Origin: Welwitschia mirabilis | Taxonomy: Eukaryota; Gnetophyta; Gnetopsida; Welwitschiales | Assembly: GCA_051453625.1 (NCBI GenBank) | Contig: JBOZIK010000001.1 | Span: 43,416,308 to 43,480,307 of the forward strand | Length of the DNA: 64,000 nucleotides | Direction: 5' to 3' | Shown here: piece by piece, positions 10,801 to 21,544 of the stretch | Layout of the letters: each line of letters opens with the position of its first letter | How positions within the stretch are numbered: the stretch's first letter is position 1 | Made by a program: the position numbers and the translations under genes | Notes under the pieces: model-generated | Seen by the model: only the letters and a program-made list of their open reading frames with translations | What the model was told of the DNA's origin: nothing | Databases searched by the model: none

Positions 10801-11520
10801 TTTAATAAGAGAAGTTTAACTATAGAAGAATTAATAAATGTACAAATTAATGATGTTGGCATGACTCCTATTTCTTCAAATGATAAGGAAGACATATCTC
10901 CAAGTACCTTCACAACTAAAGAAATGCCTACAGAAAAAGAGGAAGTCCTACAAAAGAAGTCATAACTAGAACGTTTAGATAGCTAAAAGATCATCCTTTA
11001 GGGTATATTATTAGAGTAGATAGTTCAAAGATAAAAATAAGGAGCTCTATGAATAATTTTTGTGCCCACATTTATTATGTTTCACAAATAGAACTTAAGA
11101 AATTTGAAGAAGCTGAATCCCCTAAAGAATGAATGATGACCATGTAAGATGAATTACATCAATTTAAAAGAAATAATGTTTGAAAGCTTATAGAAAGACC
11201 AAAATATAAAAATATCATTGGGGCTCAGTGGAACTTTAAGAACAAACATGATAAAGAAAATAATGTCATCAAAAACAAAGTAAGATTAATAGGATAAGGA
11301 TATAACCAAATTGAAGGCATTGATGTAATGACACATTTACTTTGGTAGTAAGGCTTGATAGTATTAGAATGTTTTTATCATTTGCAGCCTTTAAGAAAAG
11401 TGTATTAAATGGATGTAAAGGGTGCTTTCTTAAATGGAACTCTAAATGAAAAAGTGTATATAGAAGAACTATAATGGTTTATAAATTCTCAAAAATATGA
11501 CCATGTTTCTCGGTTGCAGA
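10801..11520 (+). pseudogene. Second copia copy: start of reverse transcriptase
   Basis: A linker with SSMNNFCAHI leads to the RT N-terminus: EELHQFKRNNVWKLIERPKYKNIIGAQWNFKNKHDKENNVIKNKVRLI near 11150-11290, then MDVKGAFLNGTLNEKVYIEE near 11410-11470, holding the first catalytic aspartate. It stops at about 11520 after DHVSRLQ, where minus-strand gypsy gag begins. The Y-x-D-D half of RT and the RNase H are absent, so a gypsy copy was inserted here or the rest was deleted. Confidence 0.8.
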
Positions 11521-12341
11521 TTTGACATCTAAAATAATTTCTGCATATTTCTCCAAGGTTATTGTAAAATATTTTATAAAATTTGTAGGATTGACTTCTA
11601 CTTCTTTTTTTTGTTTCATCTATTCTAAGTCTTTAATGAGTTGGCCTATAGTTTAATTTTCTTTAGGTGTTGACCACGTTTAACTAACCTATACAATTTA
11701 TTCTAATTTTGACTAGATAGCTTCTAATGTAAGCTTTATGAGATTTGCCTTATAAGAGAAATCTACAAGTTATTTCATGTAGGGAGTAAATCCACTATAA
11801 AAATGTTCTAATTATTCTACTCTTGAAAAGGCATCTACTAGATTTGAGTAGACTGCTATAGAGAAATGTCTACAAATGAAGGAGTAATATTCATTTGGTT
11901 TTTGTTGGAAGTTTTTTATCTCTTTTTTTCTTTTTCTCATAGTTTTTTCACTCATATATCATTTTACAAAGGTTTCCAGACTTGATCCCATGTTTTTAAG
12001 CTTTTGTGTGGTATAATTTTTAGCCAAAATTTTACCCTATTTTTTAATGTCATGGGAAAGATTACCATATATGTTATATCTATTATTTTTTTCTTTCCAT
12101 TTCCTGAGGTGAGGATAATTTGTCCAATGTCTCAAATGTATTAAAGGGGATCCTTATCATTTTCTTCACTAAATGTTAGGTAGGTACATAAGTTTTTAAG
12201 CTTGACATCATCTCTTAGGGATAGGTCAAAAGATGTTTGAATTTATCTTTTCTTATTTGATAACAATTCCCTCAAGGTTAAATTTGTATTAGGGTTAGAA
12301 GATCCTATGAATTATTTTTGCTTATGAGAGGTCCTCGACAT
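11521..12341 (-). pseudogene. Gypsy (Athila-like) gag, N-terminal part, broken
   Basis: On the minus strand, from ATG at 12341-12339 (MSRTSHKQK), it reads LTLRELLSNKKR, then LKNLCTYLTFSEENDKDPL and VIFPMTLKNRVKFWLKIIPHKSLKTWDQV. These are hallmarks of the plant gypsy retrotransposon gag domain. Homologous starts lie at 21544, 45847 and 46990. Frameshifts and stops run throughout. The C-terminal part is missing at the junction with copia RT at 11520/11521. Confidence 0.75.
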
Positions 12342-12995
12342 TGTAAATTAGTTCTCTTCTTCAATAGGATTTTCATTAAGAAAATATGACTCAGAAAAAA
12401 TAAATTTGAAAGAAGGTTTGAGTGCACTTGGAGGTTACTTTTCTAATTCATTTTCTATATCCACCAATTCTTTCTTAATGTTCTTTTCTATCAGTATCTT
12501 TTCTCTCAGATATCTCTTCTCTATGTTGATCATATCATAGCATCCTATAAATAGAAAATAATAGATAAAAGGTCAAAAAATAATAGACCTTCGTCCTGTC
12601 TATTATGGGGACAATAGAAGGAATGACACACATAGAAACCAAAAAAATAGAAATAGAACAAAAATAGAAAATAGAAAATGAAAAACATAGAAAATAGGTC
12701 TATCATCTACCTGATTGTCTGAACATCATAGGAGATGATAGAAGCTAATTTATTTTAAAAAAACTTACAATTCAAAAATAAAACTAAAAGTAAAAATAGC
12801 ACACTATGATCTTGACTATCATGAGGATGACAGAGGCGACAATTACAATTTTTATAGAAAACTGAAACCAAAAAAGCTAAAAATGAAATACTACACACAA
12901 AAAACCTATAGCTAACATCACCTAAATAATTAACCAAATAGAAATCTGATATACTCACCCAAATAATGAAGACCCTTTTACTCCTCAATAGAATT
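12342..12995 (-). mobile_element. Gypsy 5' leader
   Basis: Non-coding region between gag and primer site, equivalent to 21545-22189, 24120-24787, 28152-28788 and 46991-47422. It contains three copies of the hairpin module, near 12590-12635, 12700-12742 and 12808-12848. The reading frame at 12755-12988 lies over these and is not a gene. Confidence 0.65.
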
Positions 12996-13012
12996 CCCCA
13001 GTAATGATACCA
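12996..13012 (-). promoter_or_regulatory. Gypsy primer-binding site (tRNA-Asp), decayed
   Basis: CCCCAGTAATGATACCA aligns over 17 bases with the tRNA-Asp 3' end (CCCCGGCAACGGCGCCA); all six differences are C-to-T or G-to-A. It lies 3 bp from the LTR edge, as in the better preserved site at 46321. Confidence 0.7.
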
Positions 13013-13015
13013 ATT

Positions 13016-14080
13016 TTTTGCAGTGTATATTTATATAATCTTTTATATTTAAAGAAATCCTGTCATTTATAATTAAAATAGATATTCTATATAATACAAC
13101 ACACTAATATGAGTGGTTGTAAGTCCAAAATATCATATCTTATTAAAGTCTATGAGATGAGACTGATGTTGCTTTACAAATGAAACTAGGAACCAAAATA
13201 GATAATAATGCAAGAAATAAAAGTATAATAAAAAATGCAATATGTAATCTAAACTAACATGCAAACATAACTCTAACTCTACTTACTTTCAGCCTTAACA
13301 AAGGCTAATCTTGATGATTTATGTCACCCAAAAAATTATCACCAAATCAAAGACAATCATAAACCATAAGGGTAGTTAAAAAATCTAAGATAAAAACATA
13401 AAAAGAAAACTAACTTTTATATTAAAAAAGTAACAACATCTAGGTTACAAAACAGTAGGGTCTTAATGAAGGATACATAGCCCTCCACCAAGTGCACATC
13501 TTTCTGTAACACACATAGATGGATCTTCTACCCTTCGATCTCCAGTCATGATAATGTCCAATGCAGTGAAGATAAGAAGGAGAGTTGAAGAGGAACTTAT
13601 TTATAAGAAAATAAAACAAAAAGGAATAAATGATAGGTATGAAAAGGCATGCTCATTTACAACTCAAAAATGGATGAAACGGTTATAGATTACTATCAAA
13701 GTAGTTACATGTTAATTTTATCTAGGCTATCATCTGGATAACACAGGGGATGATAGTACATTATAAAATATTCTCAAAATGATAACTCAGTAATCCATAT
13801 TAGCAGTTGTCGTCCTACCTATCGTGGGATGACAGAGGGGACAATAGTCTTGTTTTATTATTTTCTTTAAGAAAACTTAGCATTTTTATCATTAATCATT
13901 CTTTAAAGATTTATTTATTATAAAGTGTCTGTAATACATCAATTTTAGATAAGAATTACACTTTTCCAAGATTTCCTCTTGTATCTCTAAAATCCTTATA
14001 ATTTCATGTAAACCTATATAAAAATCTTGCAAAACAACTCATAAAACCCCATCAAATAACCATAAATTGACAGTGCTACA
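13016..14080 (-). mobile_element. Gypsy LTR, full length
   Basis: It begins next to the primer site (expected TGTTGCAGTG, here TTTTGCAGTG) and reaches a first terminus CAGTGCTACA at 14080, 1065 bp, the usual family length. It is the 5' LTR of the gag copy on its left. A TATA sequence on the minus strand (TATAAATAAG) lies at 13596-13605. Hairpin modules lie near 13724-13763 and 13805-13850. Confidence 0.8.
13596..13605 (-). promoter_or_regulatory. LTR TATA box
   Basis: Reads TATAAATAAG on the minus strand. The same sequence lies at equivalent places in other LTRs (22793-22803 and 48016-48026). Probable core promoter. Confidence 0.5.
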
Positions 14081-14420
14081 CACCACATTATAAATAATGA
14101 CTCATAACGATGACTCAGCAGTGATTCAGCAATCCACATCAGCAGTTATCATCCTGCCTATTATGGAAATAATGTAGGGGATGATAGTCTTCTTTAATCA
14201 TTTTCTTGAAGAGAACTTAGCATTTTTGTCAATAATCCTTCTTCAAAGCTCTATGCATCAAAAAATTCCTTTAATACATCAAATTTAAATAAGAATCACA
14301 TATTTCTAAGGTTTTCTCTTGTATCTCCAAAATTCTTAAAATTGCATCTAAACTTATATAAATGTCCTATAAAACAACTCATAAAACACTATCAAATAAC
14401 CACAAATTGGCAGTGCAACA
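14081..14420 (-). mobile_element. Tandem extra copy of the LTR tail
   Basis: This repeats the last third of the LTR (compare 13745-14080 with 14081-14420), each time from 'TGACTCA...CAGCAATCC' to a terminus, the second being GGCAGTGCAACA. It adds about 340 bp to an otherwise complete LTR. A hairpin module with outer arms TATCATCC and GGATGATA lies at about 14148-14188. Confidence 0.75.
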
Positions 14421-14868
14421 TAGCTTTCACTTATCCTTTATTAGTCTCTGAAAAAAACAAGGTGGAAAAACTATAATTATGAGATAATTTATTTTTCAAA
14501 AGATAAATCTTGAGGTTATAAAATAGGCTTATAAAACATATCACATAGATAAATAACAAGTAATGTATAATGTGTATGCAAATTTTGAAAATTTTATCTT
14601 ATGAAAGATTTAAATTAAGTTAAATTTTTTTTGAAAATGAGCCATGAAAATGGGTCTTTGACCCCTCCCCCTAAAGAAAAAGCAATACATTTTATATTAA
14701 AAAATAAAGCAAAGAAAATAGATGGGAGTAAGAAGGTAGGTAAAAGAGGACAACTTTCCAAAATAAAGTGCAAAGCTAAGTAATGTCAGAATTGAAAAAT
14801 ATAGAGATATGAAATATTCTGATAGGTAAAGAAAATAGTGGATAAAAGATGTTTTATTTGAAAAAGAT
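14421..14868 (-). mobile_element. Polypurine tract and first part of a gypsy 3' UTR
   Basis: Starts TAGCTTTCACTTATCC, a decayed polypurine tract read on the minus strand, then TTTATTAGTCTCTG and the AT-rich 3' UTR also seen at 16395-16850. It breaks off at about 14868, where sequence jumps back into the middle of an LTR. Confidence 0.7.
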
Positions 14869-15330
14869 GAGAAGAAGAGTCAAAAGGGTCTTATTTATAA
14901 GAAAATACGACAAAAATGAACAGATAGGAGGTGTACTTATGTGCATTCATTAAGAACTTAAAAATAAATGAAACAGCTGAGAGAATTTGTCAGTGACAGT
15001 TACATGTGATGACATGGGGGAGGACAGACTATTACAAAATATCTTCAAAATGATGACTCAATAGTCCATGTAAGCAGTCATCATCCTACCTGTCATGTGG
15101 ATGACAAAGGGGATGATAATCTTGTTTTAGAAGAAACTTAGCAGTTCTATCATGAAAAGCTCTATTTTTCCAAAAGTGCCTTTTAATGCATCAAATTTGA
15201 ATAATAACTACACTTTTCCAGGATTTCCTCTTGTATCTCCAAAATCCTCAGAATTGCACCTAAACCTATATAAAAGTCTTATAAAATAACTTATAAAACC
15301 CATTAAATAACATAAATTAGTAGTGCAACA
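14869..15330 (-). mobile_element. Partial LTR (3'-sided piece)
   Basis: Begins at an LTR position equivalent to about 13573 and ends GTAGTGCAACA at 15330. It contains a clear hairpin module at 15080-15117. The left 560 bp of the LTR are missing. Confidence 0.75.
15080..15117. repeat. Hairpin module with two nested perfect arms
   Basis: Outer arms ATCATCC (15080-15086) and GGATGAT (15111-15117) and inner arms TGTCAT (15091-15096) and ATGACA (15101-15106) enclose the loop GTGG. One of the clearest copies of a module found dozens of times in the window. Confidence 0.75.
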
Positions 15331-15565
15331 TAGCCCTCCACTTAGCCTTTATCAGTCCTTAACAAAAACCAGGTAGAGAAACCATAATTATGAGCTAATT
15401 TATTTTTCAAAAGATAATCTAAAAATCATCATAATAGGCTCATAAAAATACATCATATAGATAAGTAATGCACAATGTGTATGAAAAATTTAAAACTTTT
15501 ATGTCATAAAAGCATTAAAAATTTTGAAAATGAGCCATGCAAATGGGTATCTACCCCTTTCAAAT
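15331..15565 (-). mobile_element. Polypurine tract and start of a gypsy 3' UTR, cut by a gap
   Basis: Starts TAGCCCTCCACTTAGCC, a well kept polypurine tract on the minus strand, followed by the family's 'TTATCAGTCCTTAAC' and 3' UTR. Repeats 14421-14660 and 16395-16630. Confidence 0.75.
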
Positions 15566-15665
15566 NNNNNNNNNNNNNNNNNNNNNNNNNNNNNNNNNNN
15601 NNNNNNNNNNNNNNNNNNNNNNNNNNNNNNNNNNNNNNNNNNNNNNNNNNNNNNNNNNNNNNNNN
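15566..15665. other. Assembly gap (100 N)
   Basis: Exactly 100 N. It joins 3' UTR on the left with LTR sequence on the right, so another repeat junction is hidden here. Confidence 0.95.
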
Positions 15666-16394
15666 CAACATAGACTATAAGGGAAATTAGAAGATTCACA
15701 ATGAAAGAATGAAAAGAAAATAAGATTTTATATTAAAAGAGTAACATTCATCTAGGTTAAAATTTAGCCAAGTCTTAATGAAAGGTACATAGCCCTCCAC
15801 CAAGTGCATGTCTTCTGCAACACATGCAGATGGATCTTCTGCCCTTTGATCTTATGTCATAAGATTTTCCAGTGCAATCAAGATGATAAGAAGAGTCAAA
15901 TTAGGATTTATTTATAAGGAAATACAGTAGATAAGGACAGACATTTGGTGCAGTTAGGCATGCTTATCAATGACTCAGAAATGAATTTAACCTTCAAGGA
16001 AATCTTGTCTAAGTCAATTAGATAAGAGTGTCATCTGGCTATCATTCGAATAAGTATGGGGATGATAGTACATTATAGAATATTCCTGAAATGCTGACTT
16101 AGCAATCCACATTGGCAAAGTGTCATCCTACCTATCATGGAGACGACGAAGGGGACGAGGGTTTTCTTTAATTATTTTCTTGAGAAGAAACCCGCATTTT
16201 TATCAATAACCCTTCTTCAAAGATCTGTACATCAGAAAGTGCCTTTAATTCATAAAATATGAATAAGAATTGTACTTTTCTAATATTTCTTATTGTATCT
16301 CCAAAATCCTCAAAATTGTACCTAAACCTGTGTAAAATCCTTGCAAAACAACTCATAAAACCCCATCAAATAACCATAAATTAGTAGTGCAACA
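15666..16394 (-). mobile_element. Partial gypsy LTR, probable 3' LTR of the gag-protease copy
   Basis: It resumes at an LTR position equivalent to about 22555 and runs to GTAGTGCAACA at 16394. A polypurine tract follows directly on the right, so it is the 3' LTR of the element on the right. Hairpin modules lie near 16030-16065 and 16117-16160. Confidence 0.75.
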
Positions 16395-16408
16395 TAGCCA
16401 CCCACTTA
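16395..16408 (-). promoter_or_regulatory. Polypurine tract
   Basis: TAGCCACCCACTTA read on the minus strand gives a purine-rich run immediately before the 3' LTR. Confidence 0.6.
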
Positions 16409-16854
16409 GCTTTTGTCAGTTCATAATAAAAACCAAGTGAAAAAACCATAATTGCGAGCCAATTTATTTTTCAAAAGATAACTCTGGAAATCATAAAACA
16501 GGCTCATAAAAACATATCACATGAATAGATAACAAGTAATGCATAATGTGTATGAAAATTTTAAAAAATTTTATTTCATAAAAGCTCTAAATTAAGTTAA
16601 AATTTTTTGAAAAATGAGCCATGAAAATGGGTCTCTTCCCCTCCAAAGAAAAAGAACTATGTCTCGTATTAGAAAATAAAGCAAAGAAAATATACAAGAA
16701 TGTGAAGGTAAGTAAAAGATAATGAGGATAACTTTAAAAACAAAGTGCAAAATTGAGTAATATCATATTTTAAAAATATAGAGATATTAAATGTTCTAAC
16801 AAGAAAAGAAAACGTGGACAATAAAAATGTTTCATCACAAAAAAAACATAAGAA

Positions 16855-17100
16855 GCACTTACAACATCAAAAATATGAAGAAATAAAGCACAAATTTATT
16901 GAAAAACTCAAAAAAATAACTTTTATTGAAAACTGAAAATTGAAAAAGACAAACATGATAAGAAAATTTGAAAAAAATAAAACACAAATTTATTGAGAAA
17001 AGAACATGAGCCATGAAAAAGAACATGAGTAGCACTTACAACTCCAAAAATCTGAAGAAAATAAAACATAAATTTATTGAGAAAAAGACTTATCTAAGCA
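16855..17100 (-). repeat. Imperfect local repeats in the 3' UTR
   Basis: About three copies of 'AGCACTTACAAC-CAAAAAT-TGAAGAAAATAAA-CAAATTTATTGA' with spacers of roughly 70-130 bp. The equivalent copies at 42091 and 58508 do not clearly have it, so it is local amplification within this copy. Confidence 0.5.
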
Positions 17101-17579
17101 ACATACCATCTTTTATTGAAAACTTTAAACAAATAAAATATGCTAAGAAAATATGGTAATGACTTTGAAATAACTAACCAAACCACAAAAGTAGACAAGA
17201 AGAATGGGCATAAGATAATATAAACAAAAGATAGCTTATCACTCTAACATTTCAACCTAGTAATTTCCAATGAAGGTAATCACAACATAATTTGAAGTAA
17301 AAAATGAATAACTTAATGTACAAAACTTCTCTTTAATAAGGCAGTGATTATCATGATGATAGAGTAAAATGCTTTAAAGAATGAATGATCAAACCCAAGA
17401 ATTGTTCAAAAATAAACTCTTCTGTAATCATCTCAAAATAAACACCTAAATATCAAGAAATGAAATAACCATGTGGAAATACTAAGATTCTAGAAAATAA
17501 GTAATGCCTTTGATGACACTAAAAACACCATTGATCCCATAGCCTTAAAGTTTAAATACAATTTATTACCTATAATAAG

Positions 17580-17728
17580 GGGAGTGCAACCACTATCAGA
17601 GAAGTAAGTACCCATAAAGCATGGCCAACTGACCTCCCAGTGGAGTTTCAACAGCTACCATATTACACTGCTAAATGATCCTCACAAAAATATTTTCCAT
17701 GGTGTACTTGTGGTAGAACATCATGGTG
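17580..17728 (-). repeat. Conserved 3' UTR block, copy 2
   Basis: Runs from GGGGAGTGCAACCACTATC through CATGGCCAACTGACC and CAGCTACCATATTACACTGC to GTACTTGTGGTAGAACATC. Nearly every segment is recognisable in the other copies although the flanks have drifted. Confidence 0.7.
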
Positions 17729-18157
17729 ACCATGTTTTTGAGATAATAAGTTTAAAACATCATGGTTTTTATTTACTTGTATTTTTTTAAAATAAATAAA
17801 AACAACATTTCATATGATTAAACACTCTAAAAGACACAGATGAAAGTCAAAAGATTAGGATAAAAAAGAACATTCTTGAATAATCTAAAACTCTTTCACC
17901 ATTGAGAAAAGCATAAAAAAGAAATCATCTTCCTTTAATTGAAGTTTATGAATGTGTGAATGTCATAAGATTGGATGAATTCAATCTTACTACTAAAGTG
18001 CCTAAGTCAAAAGACTAGTCATAAAAATAAATACATAAGTTAAGTTTGAAAGACGATCAAGTAATGCCATAATAATCTTTTAAAGAAAAAGGCTAAGAGA
18101 AAATTCAGAAGAATTGCTAATGAAATTCTATTTTTGCCCAATTACTTCCTGCAATCC

Positions 18158-18957
18158 TTAAGTAGTCAAGTCAGAAATCTTAACAAAGCCATAAAAATGT
18201 ATTTTTAAAAAATAACAGAAAGAAAAAATTAACATTTTATTAATAGCCATCCTGCTTATCATCCAAATGATAGAGAGGATGACATATATAGAAAAAATAA
18301 ACAGAACACAAAAAATTAACAAAAAAATAGAAAAACTAAAAAAAGTGACTGTCATTCACCTTGTCATGGGGATGATAGATGAGACATTTAATTATTCTTG
18401 TAAAAGCAGAAAATCCAAAACTACAAATAGAAAAAATAGAAATTAGAAAATAAAAATAGAGACTCTGAAAATAGAAAATAGAAAACAATAAAGCAAAAAA
18501 ACTTTTATTTAAATCTAAATCTAAAAGCACACTTTTATTGAAAAGAAATAAAGGAAAAATCAAGGATATATTATGGTCTCAAGTTTTTAGAGAAGTAAGG
18601 TCCAAACTAGAAATTTACTAATTTCTAAAACATAAGAGATATGCAATTATTTTTATGTAAAATTAATTGGATGCAAAGTGGAGAAATGGAGATTACTTTA
18701 TGATGCCATATCAAAGTATAGATTTTAGAAGTCAAAGGAAAGAGAAAAGGTAACTTGGGTGAAAGATTTTCATGAAATGCAAGAGGAAGATTACAAAAAA
18801 AATTACCTTTATATCCCTTGAAAATATTTTTCTTTTTTAAATTTATTTTATGATTTTTACTTTTTAGCTTATGAAGTGGATAATCTCCCTTATGATTTTT
18901 CTTCACAATTTGGACTTTCTCATACTCACAAGGTTTCTTTTCTTCTTTAATATTAAG
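18158..18957 (-). mobile_element. Spacer between protease and 3' UTR with leader-like sequence
   Basis: At 18158-18560 this resembles the gypsy leader: two hairpin modules (18246-18286 and 18346-18392) and A-rich 'AGAAAAAATAGAAA' stretches. At 18600-18957 it continues from the protease with K-rich reading frames (NHKGDYPLHKLKSKNHKINLKKK) that I cannot assign to any domain. RT, RNase H and integrase would be expected here and are absent. The equivalent region of the copy at 43480-43600 is much shorter. Confidence 0.5.
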
Positions 18958-19518
18958 TTAATCATCATAAAGCACATGCTCACTTGGTTTCATCTCTCTT
19001 GCTTTAAGTGGATGATGTTGCAAAAATAAAGTAGGTTTGACATTCTCATCAATGTTTATATTATCATCACCTAAATGTTTTTCAGCTATATCAAAGACTT
19101 TAATCATGAAAGTTCTATTACCAAAATAACATTTTATTGTTCCTTTTCTTGTGTCAATGATGTAGTGAACTATTACACAAAAGGCTCTACCTAGAAGTAA
19201 AGGATACCCTTTATCATGCTCAACTTCTATGATAATCACATCAATGGGGTAGCAAGCCTCTTCTATTTGAATTTCCAAATCTTTAATAATGGCTAATGGT
19301 TCCCTTATTAATGTATCTGCTAATTCTAAGATAACTAAAGTAGGCTCTATTCTATCTTCCAAACCAAGCCTCTTACAAATGTAAAGTGGCATAAGGTTAA
19401 CACTTATTCCAATGTCAATCAATGCTTTTTCTATCTTTTTATTTCCCCCTACTGTAACATTTACTATTGCGCCTCCTAGGTCTTTAAATTTTGGTGATTT
19501 TGGTAACAATAAGTTCAT
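18958..19518 (-). pseudogene. Gypsy aspartic protease, uninterrupted for 186 codons
   Basis: The best preserved coding sequence in the window. It opens KSPKFKDLGGAIVNVTVGGNKKIEKALIDIGISVNLMPLYICKRLGL, matching the plant gypsy retropepsin 'KALIDLGASVNLMP', with the catalytic D-x-G kept as D-I-G. Then come LELADTLIREPLAIIKDLEIQIEEACYPIDVIIIE and LLLGRAFCVIVHYIIDTRKGTIKCYFGNRTF, the ILGRPFL and 'I...G.....FG' elements of the second half of the fold. It ends with PTLFLQHHPLKA and a stop. The protease would have matured the gag-pol product, but the frame is only a fragment: gag upstream is broken and RT does not follow. Confidence 0.8.
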
Positions 19519-21544
19519 GAGGGATTAGGAAAGAAAGACCTTACTAAGAATGACTCGTTTTTGTTTTCTTCTAATTAAGTTTTTTTATAGTTTTGCATAC
19601 CATGAATTTTCTTGTAAAAATTTTCATAAAAGGAAGACTTATGCTCAAATTCTTCATAAAAGCTTTAAGATGATCACTAAAAGTTGAATCATTATTAAGC
19701 CTATTAAGCCAAGGGGTACAAGAACTTTTCTTTTTCTTCTTACTAAGAGAATGAAAGTTGTAATCATCAAAAATATTAATGTCCTCTTCCTCTTCTTCTT
19801 CATTGTTGTGAGATGTGGAGGGTTCACATGGAGGAGGTTTTATTTCTTATCCACTTCTTATCACAACCTTGCAATCTCTTCTTAGCTCATTTGAGTTGGA
19901 TAAAGGTTGGGCAGGTAAAGTCCCTTAAGGTCTTTAGTTTACTAGCAATGTTTGTTGAAGGAAATTTACCAAGTTATCTATTTTGGTATTGGTTGCTCTT
20001 GTGTTATTTTCATTTCATTTAAACATTTTGCAAGTTAATCATTTAAATTTTAAAAGTTAAATTAACTTGATTGGTAATATGTATTTTCATGTCAGTTTCT
20101 AAAAGCTTGAGGATTGCTTTGAAAATATGTGTTTAATCTAGGTTGTGCTTGATTTTGATTTTGGAAGTTTTGAGATGGTTGATTAAAAGTAGAAACTTAC
20201 TCACAAATTCTTTTCTTATAAGTTGGTAGAAGAGGATAATTTTTGATGAAATGATAGTTGTCCTTACATAAATCAAATGTTTGCATAACATTCTTTAAGT
20301 GGAATTTTTAGCATCTAAAATCATTTCTATATAATTCTCTATGGTTATTGTAAATTCCTTCATAGGATTTATAGGGTTGTCTTCTAACTCTTTTTACTTC
20401 ACCTATTTTAAATCCTTAATAAGTTTTCCTATTATTTGATTTTCTTTAGGTGTTGAACATGTTTTACTAACCTCCATAGGTTTCTATAGTTTTGTCCATC
20501 CATCATCTAAAGTAAAGTTCATGACATTTCCTTCATAATAAAAATCTACAAGTTATTTTATTTATGAAGTTAACCCACTATAAAAGTAGTTTAGTTTTTC
20601 TATACTTGAAAAAGCATCTACTANNNNNNNNNNNNNNNNNNNNNNNNNNNNNNNNNNNNNNNNNNNNNNNNNNNNNNNNNNNNNNNNNNNNNNNNNNNNN
20701 NNNNNNNNNNNNNNNNNNNNNNNNNNNNNNNNNNNNNNNNNNNNNNNNNNNNNNNNNNNNNNNNNNNNNNNNNNNNNNNNNNNNNNNNNNNNNNNNNNNN
20801 NNNNNNNNNNNNNNNNNNNNNNNNNNNNNNNNNNNNNNNNNNNNNNNNNNNNNNNNNNNNNNNNNNNNNNNNNNNNNNNNNNNNNNNNNNNNNNNNNNNN
20901 NNNNNNNNNNNNNNNNNNNNNNNNNNNNNNNNNNNNNNNNNNNNNNNNNNNNNNNNNNNNNNNNTACAAGTTGTTTTTTGTTGGGATTTAAATCCACTAT
21001 AAAAGTAGTTTAGTTGTTCTACTTTTGAAAAAGCATCTGCTGGATTAGAGTGGACTACTATAAAGAAATGCTCATATGTGGAGGCATAGTTTTCATTCTA
21101 TTTTTGTTGAAAGTTTGTTACCTTCCTTTTTCTTTTTCTTATCATTTCTTCATTCATGATTCTTTTTTATAAATATTTCTTGGACTTAATCCCATGTTTT
21201 TAGGATTTTTTGGGGTAATGTTTTTAGCCAAAGTTTTACTCTACTTTTTAAAGTCATGGGAAAGATCATCATATAAGTTCTATCTATTATTTTTTTCTTA
21301 CCATTTCCTGAGGTAAGGATAAGTTATTCAATGTCTCCAATATGTTTAATGGAATCCTAATCCTATTATCCACTAAAATTTGGTAAACATGTAAATTTTT
21401 AAGCTCTACATCATTTCTCTGTGGTAGGTCAAATAGTGTTTGAATTTCTCTATGTTTATTGGCTAATAATTCTCTAAGGGTGAGGTTGGCATTGGGGGTA
21501 GAAGATCCTACTACTTATTTTTGTTTACTAGAAGCAATCAACAT
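19519..21544 (-). pseudogene. Gypsy (Athila-like) gag, broken, with internal gap
   Basis: The minus-strand ATG is at 21544-21542 (MLIASSKQK), followed by NLTLRELLANKHREIQTLFDLPQRNDVELKNL. The gag domain continues through 21100-21450. After the gap, a degraded zinc knuckle DLCKDNYHFIKNYPL lies near 20240-20290; the first and last cysteines of C-x2-C-x4-H-x4-C are replaced. An N- and Q-rich region follows, then an acidic stretch NNEEEEEDINIFDD near 19760-19810, then PWLNRLNNDSTFSDHLKAFMKN before the protease. Several frames are needed, so it is dead. The reading frame at 19813-20022 on the plus strand is its antisense shadow. Confidence 0.75.
20624..20964. other. Assembly gap (341 N)
   Basis: Lies inside gag. 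The sequence just before it (20572-20623) and after it (20990-21040) are two diverged versions of the same gag segment, so two gag copies meet here. Confidence 0.95.

Larger units (their letters stand above)
16409..18157 (-). mobile_element. Gypsy 3' UTR
   Basis: Long non-coding region equivalent to 42091-43599 and 58508-60940. It includes a stretch of local repeats, 'AAAATCTGAAGAAATAAA...ACAAATTTATTGAGAAAA', at 16860-17100 in about three imperfect copies. The conserved block lies at 17580-17728, and the words ATTGGATGAATTCAATC and AGTGCCTAAGTCAAAAGACTA at 17970-18020 recur in the other 3' UTRs. No gene. Confidence 0.65.

Noticed and set aside
12755-12988. 77-codon minus-strand frame as an env-like protein
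   Set aside because: It overlies the leader and its hairpin modules and has no counterpart in the other leaders.
13700-16170. Hairpin modules as a CRISPR array or tRNA genes
   Set aside because: Spacing is irregular, the repeats are quasi-palindromic and diverged, the DNA is a plant retrotransposon, and no cloverleaf with conserved arm sequences is present.
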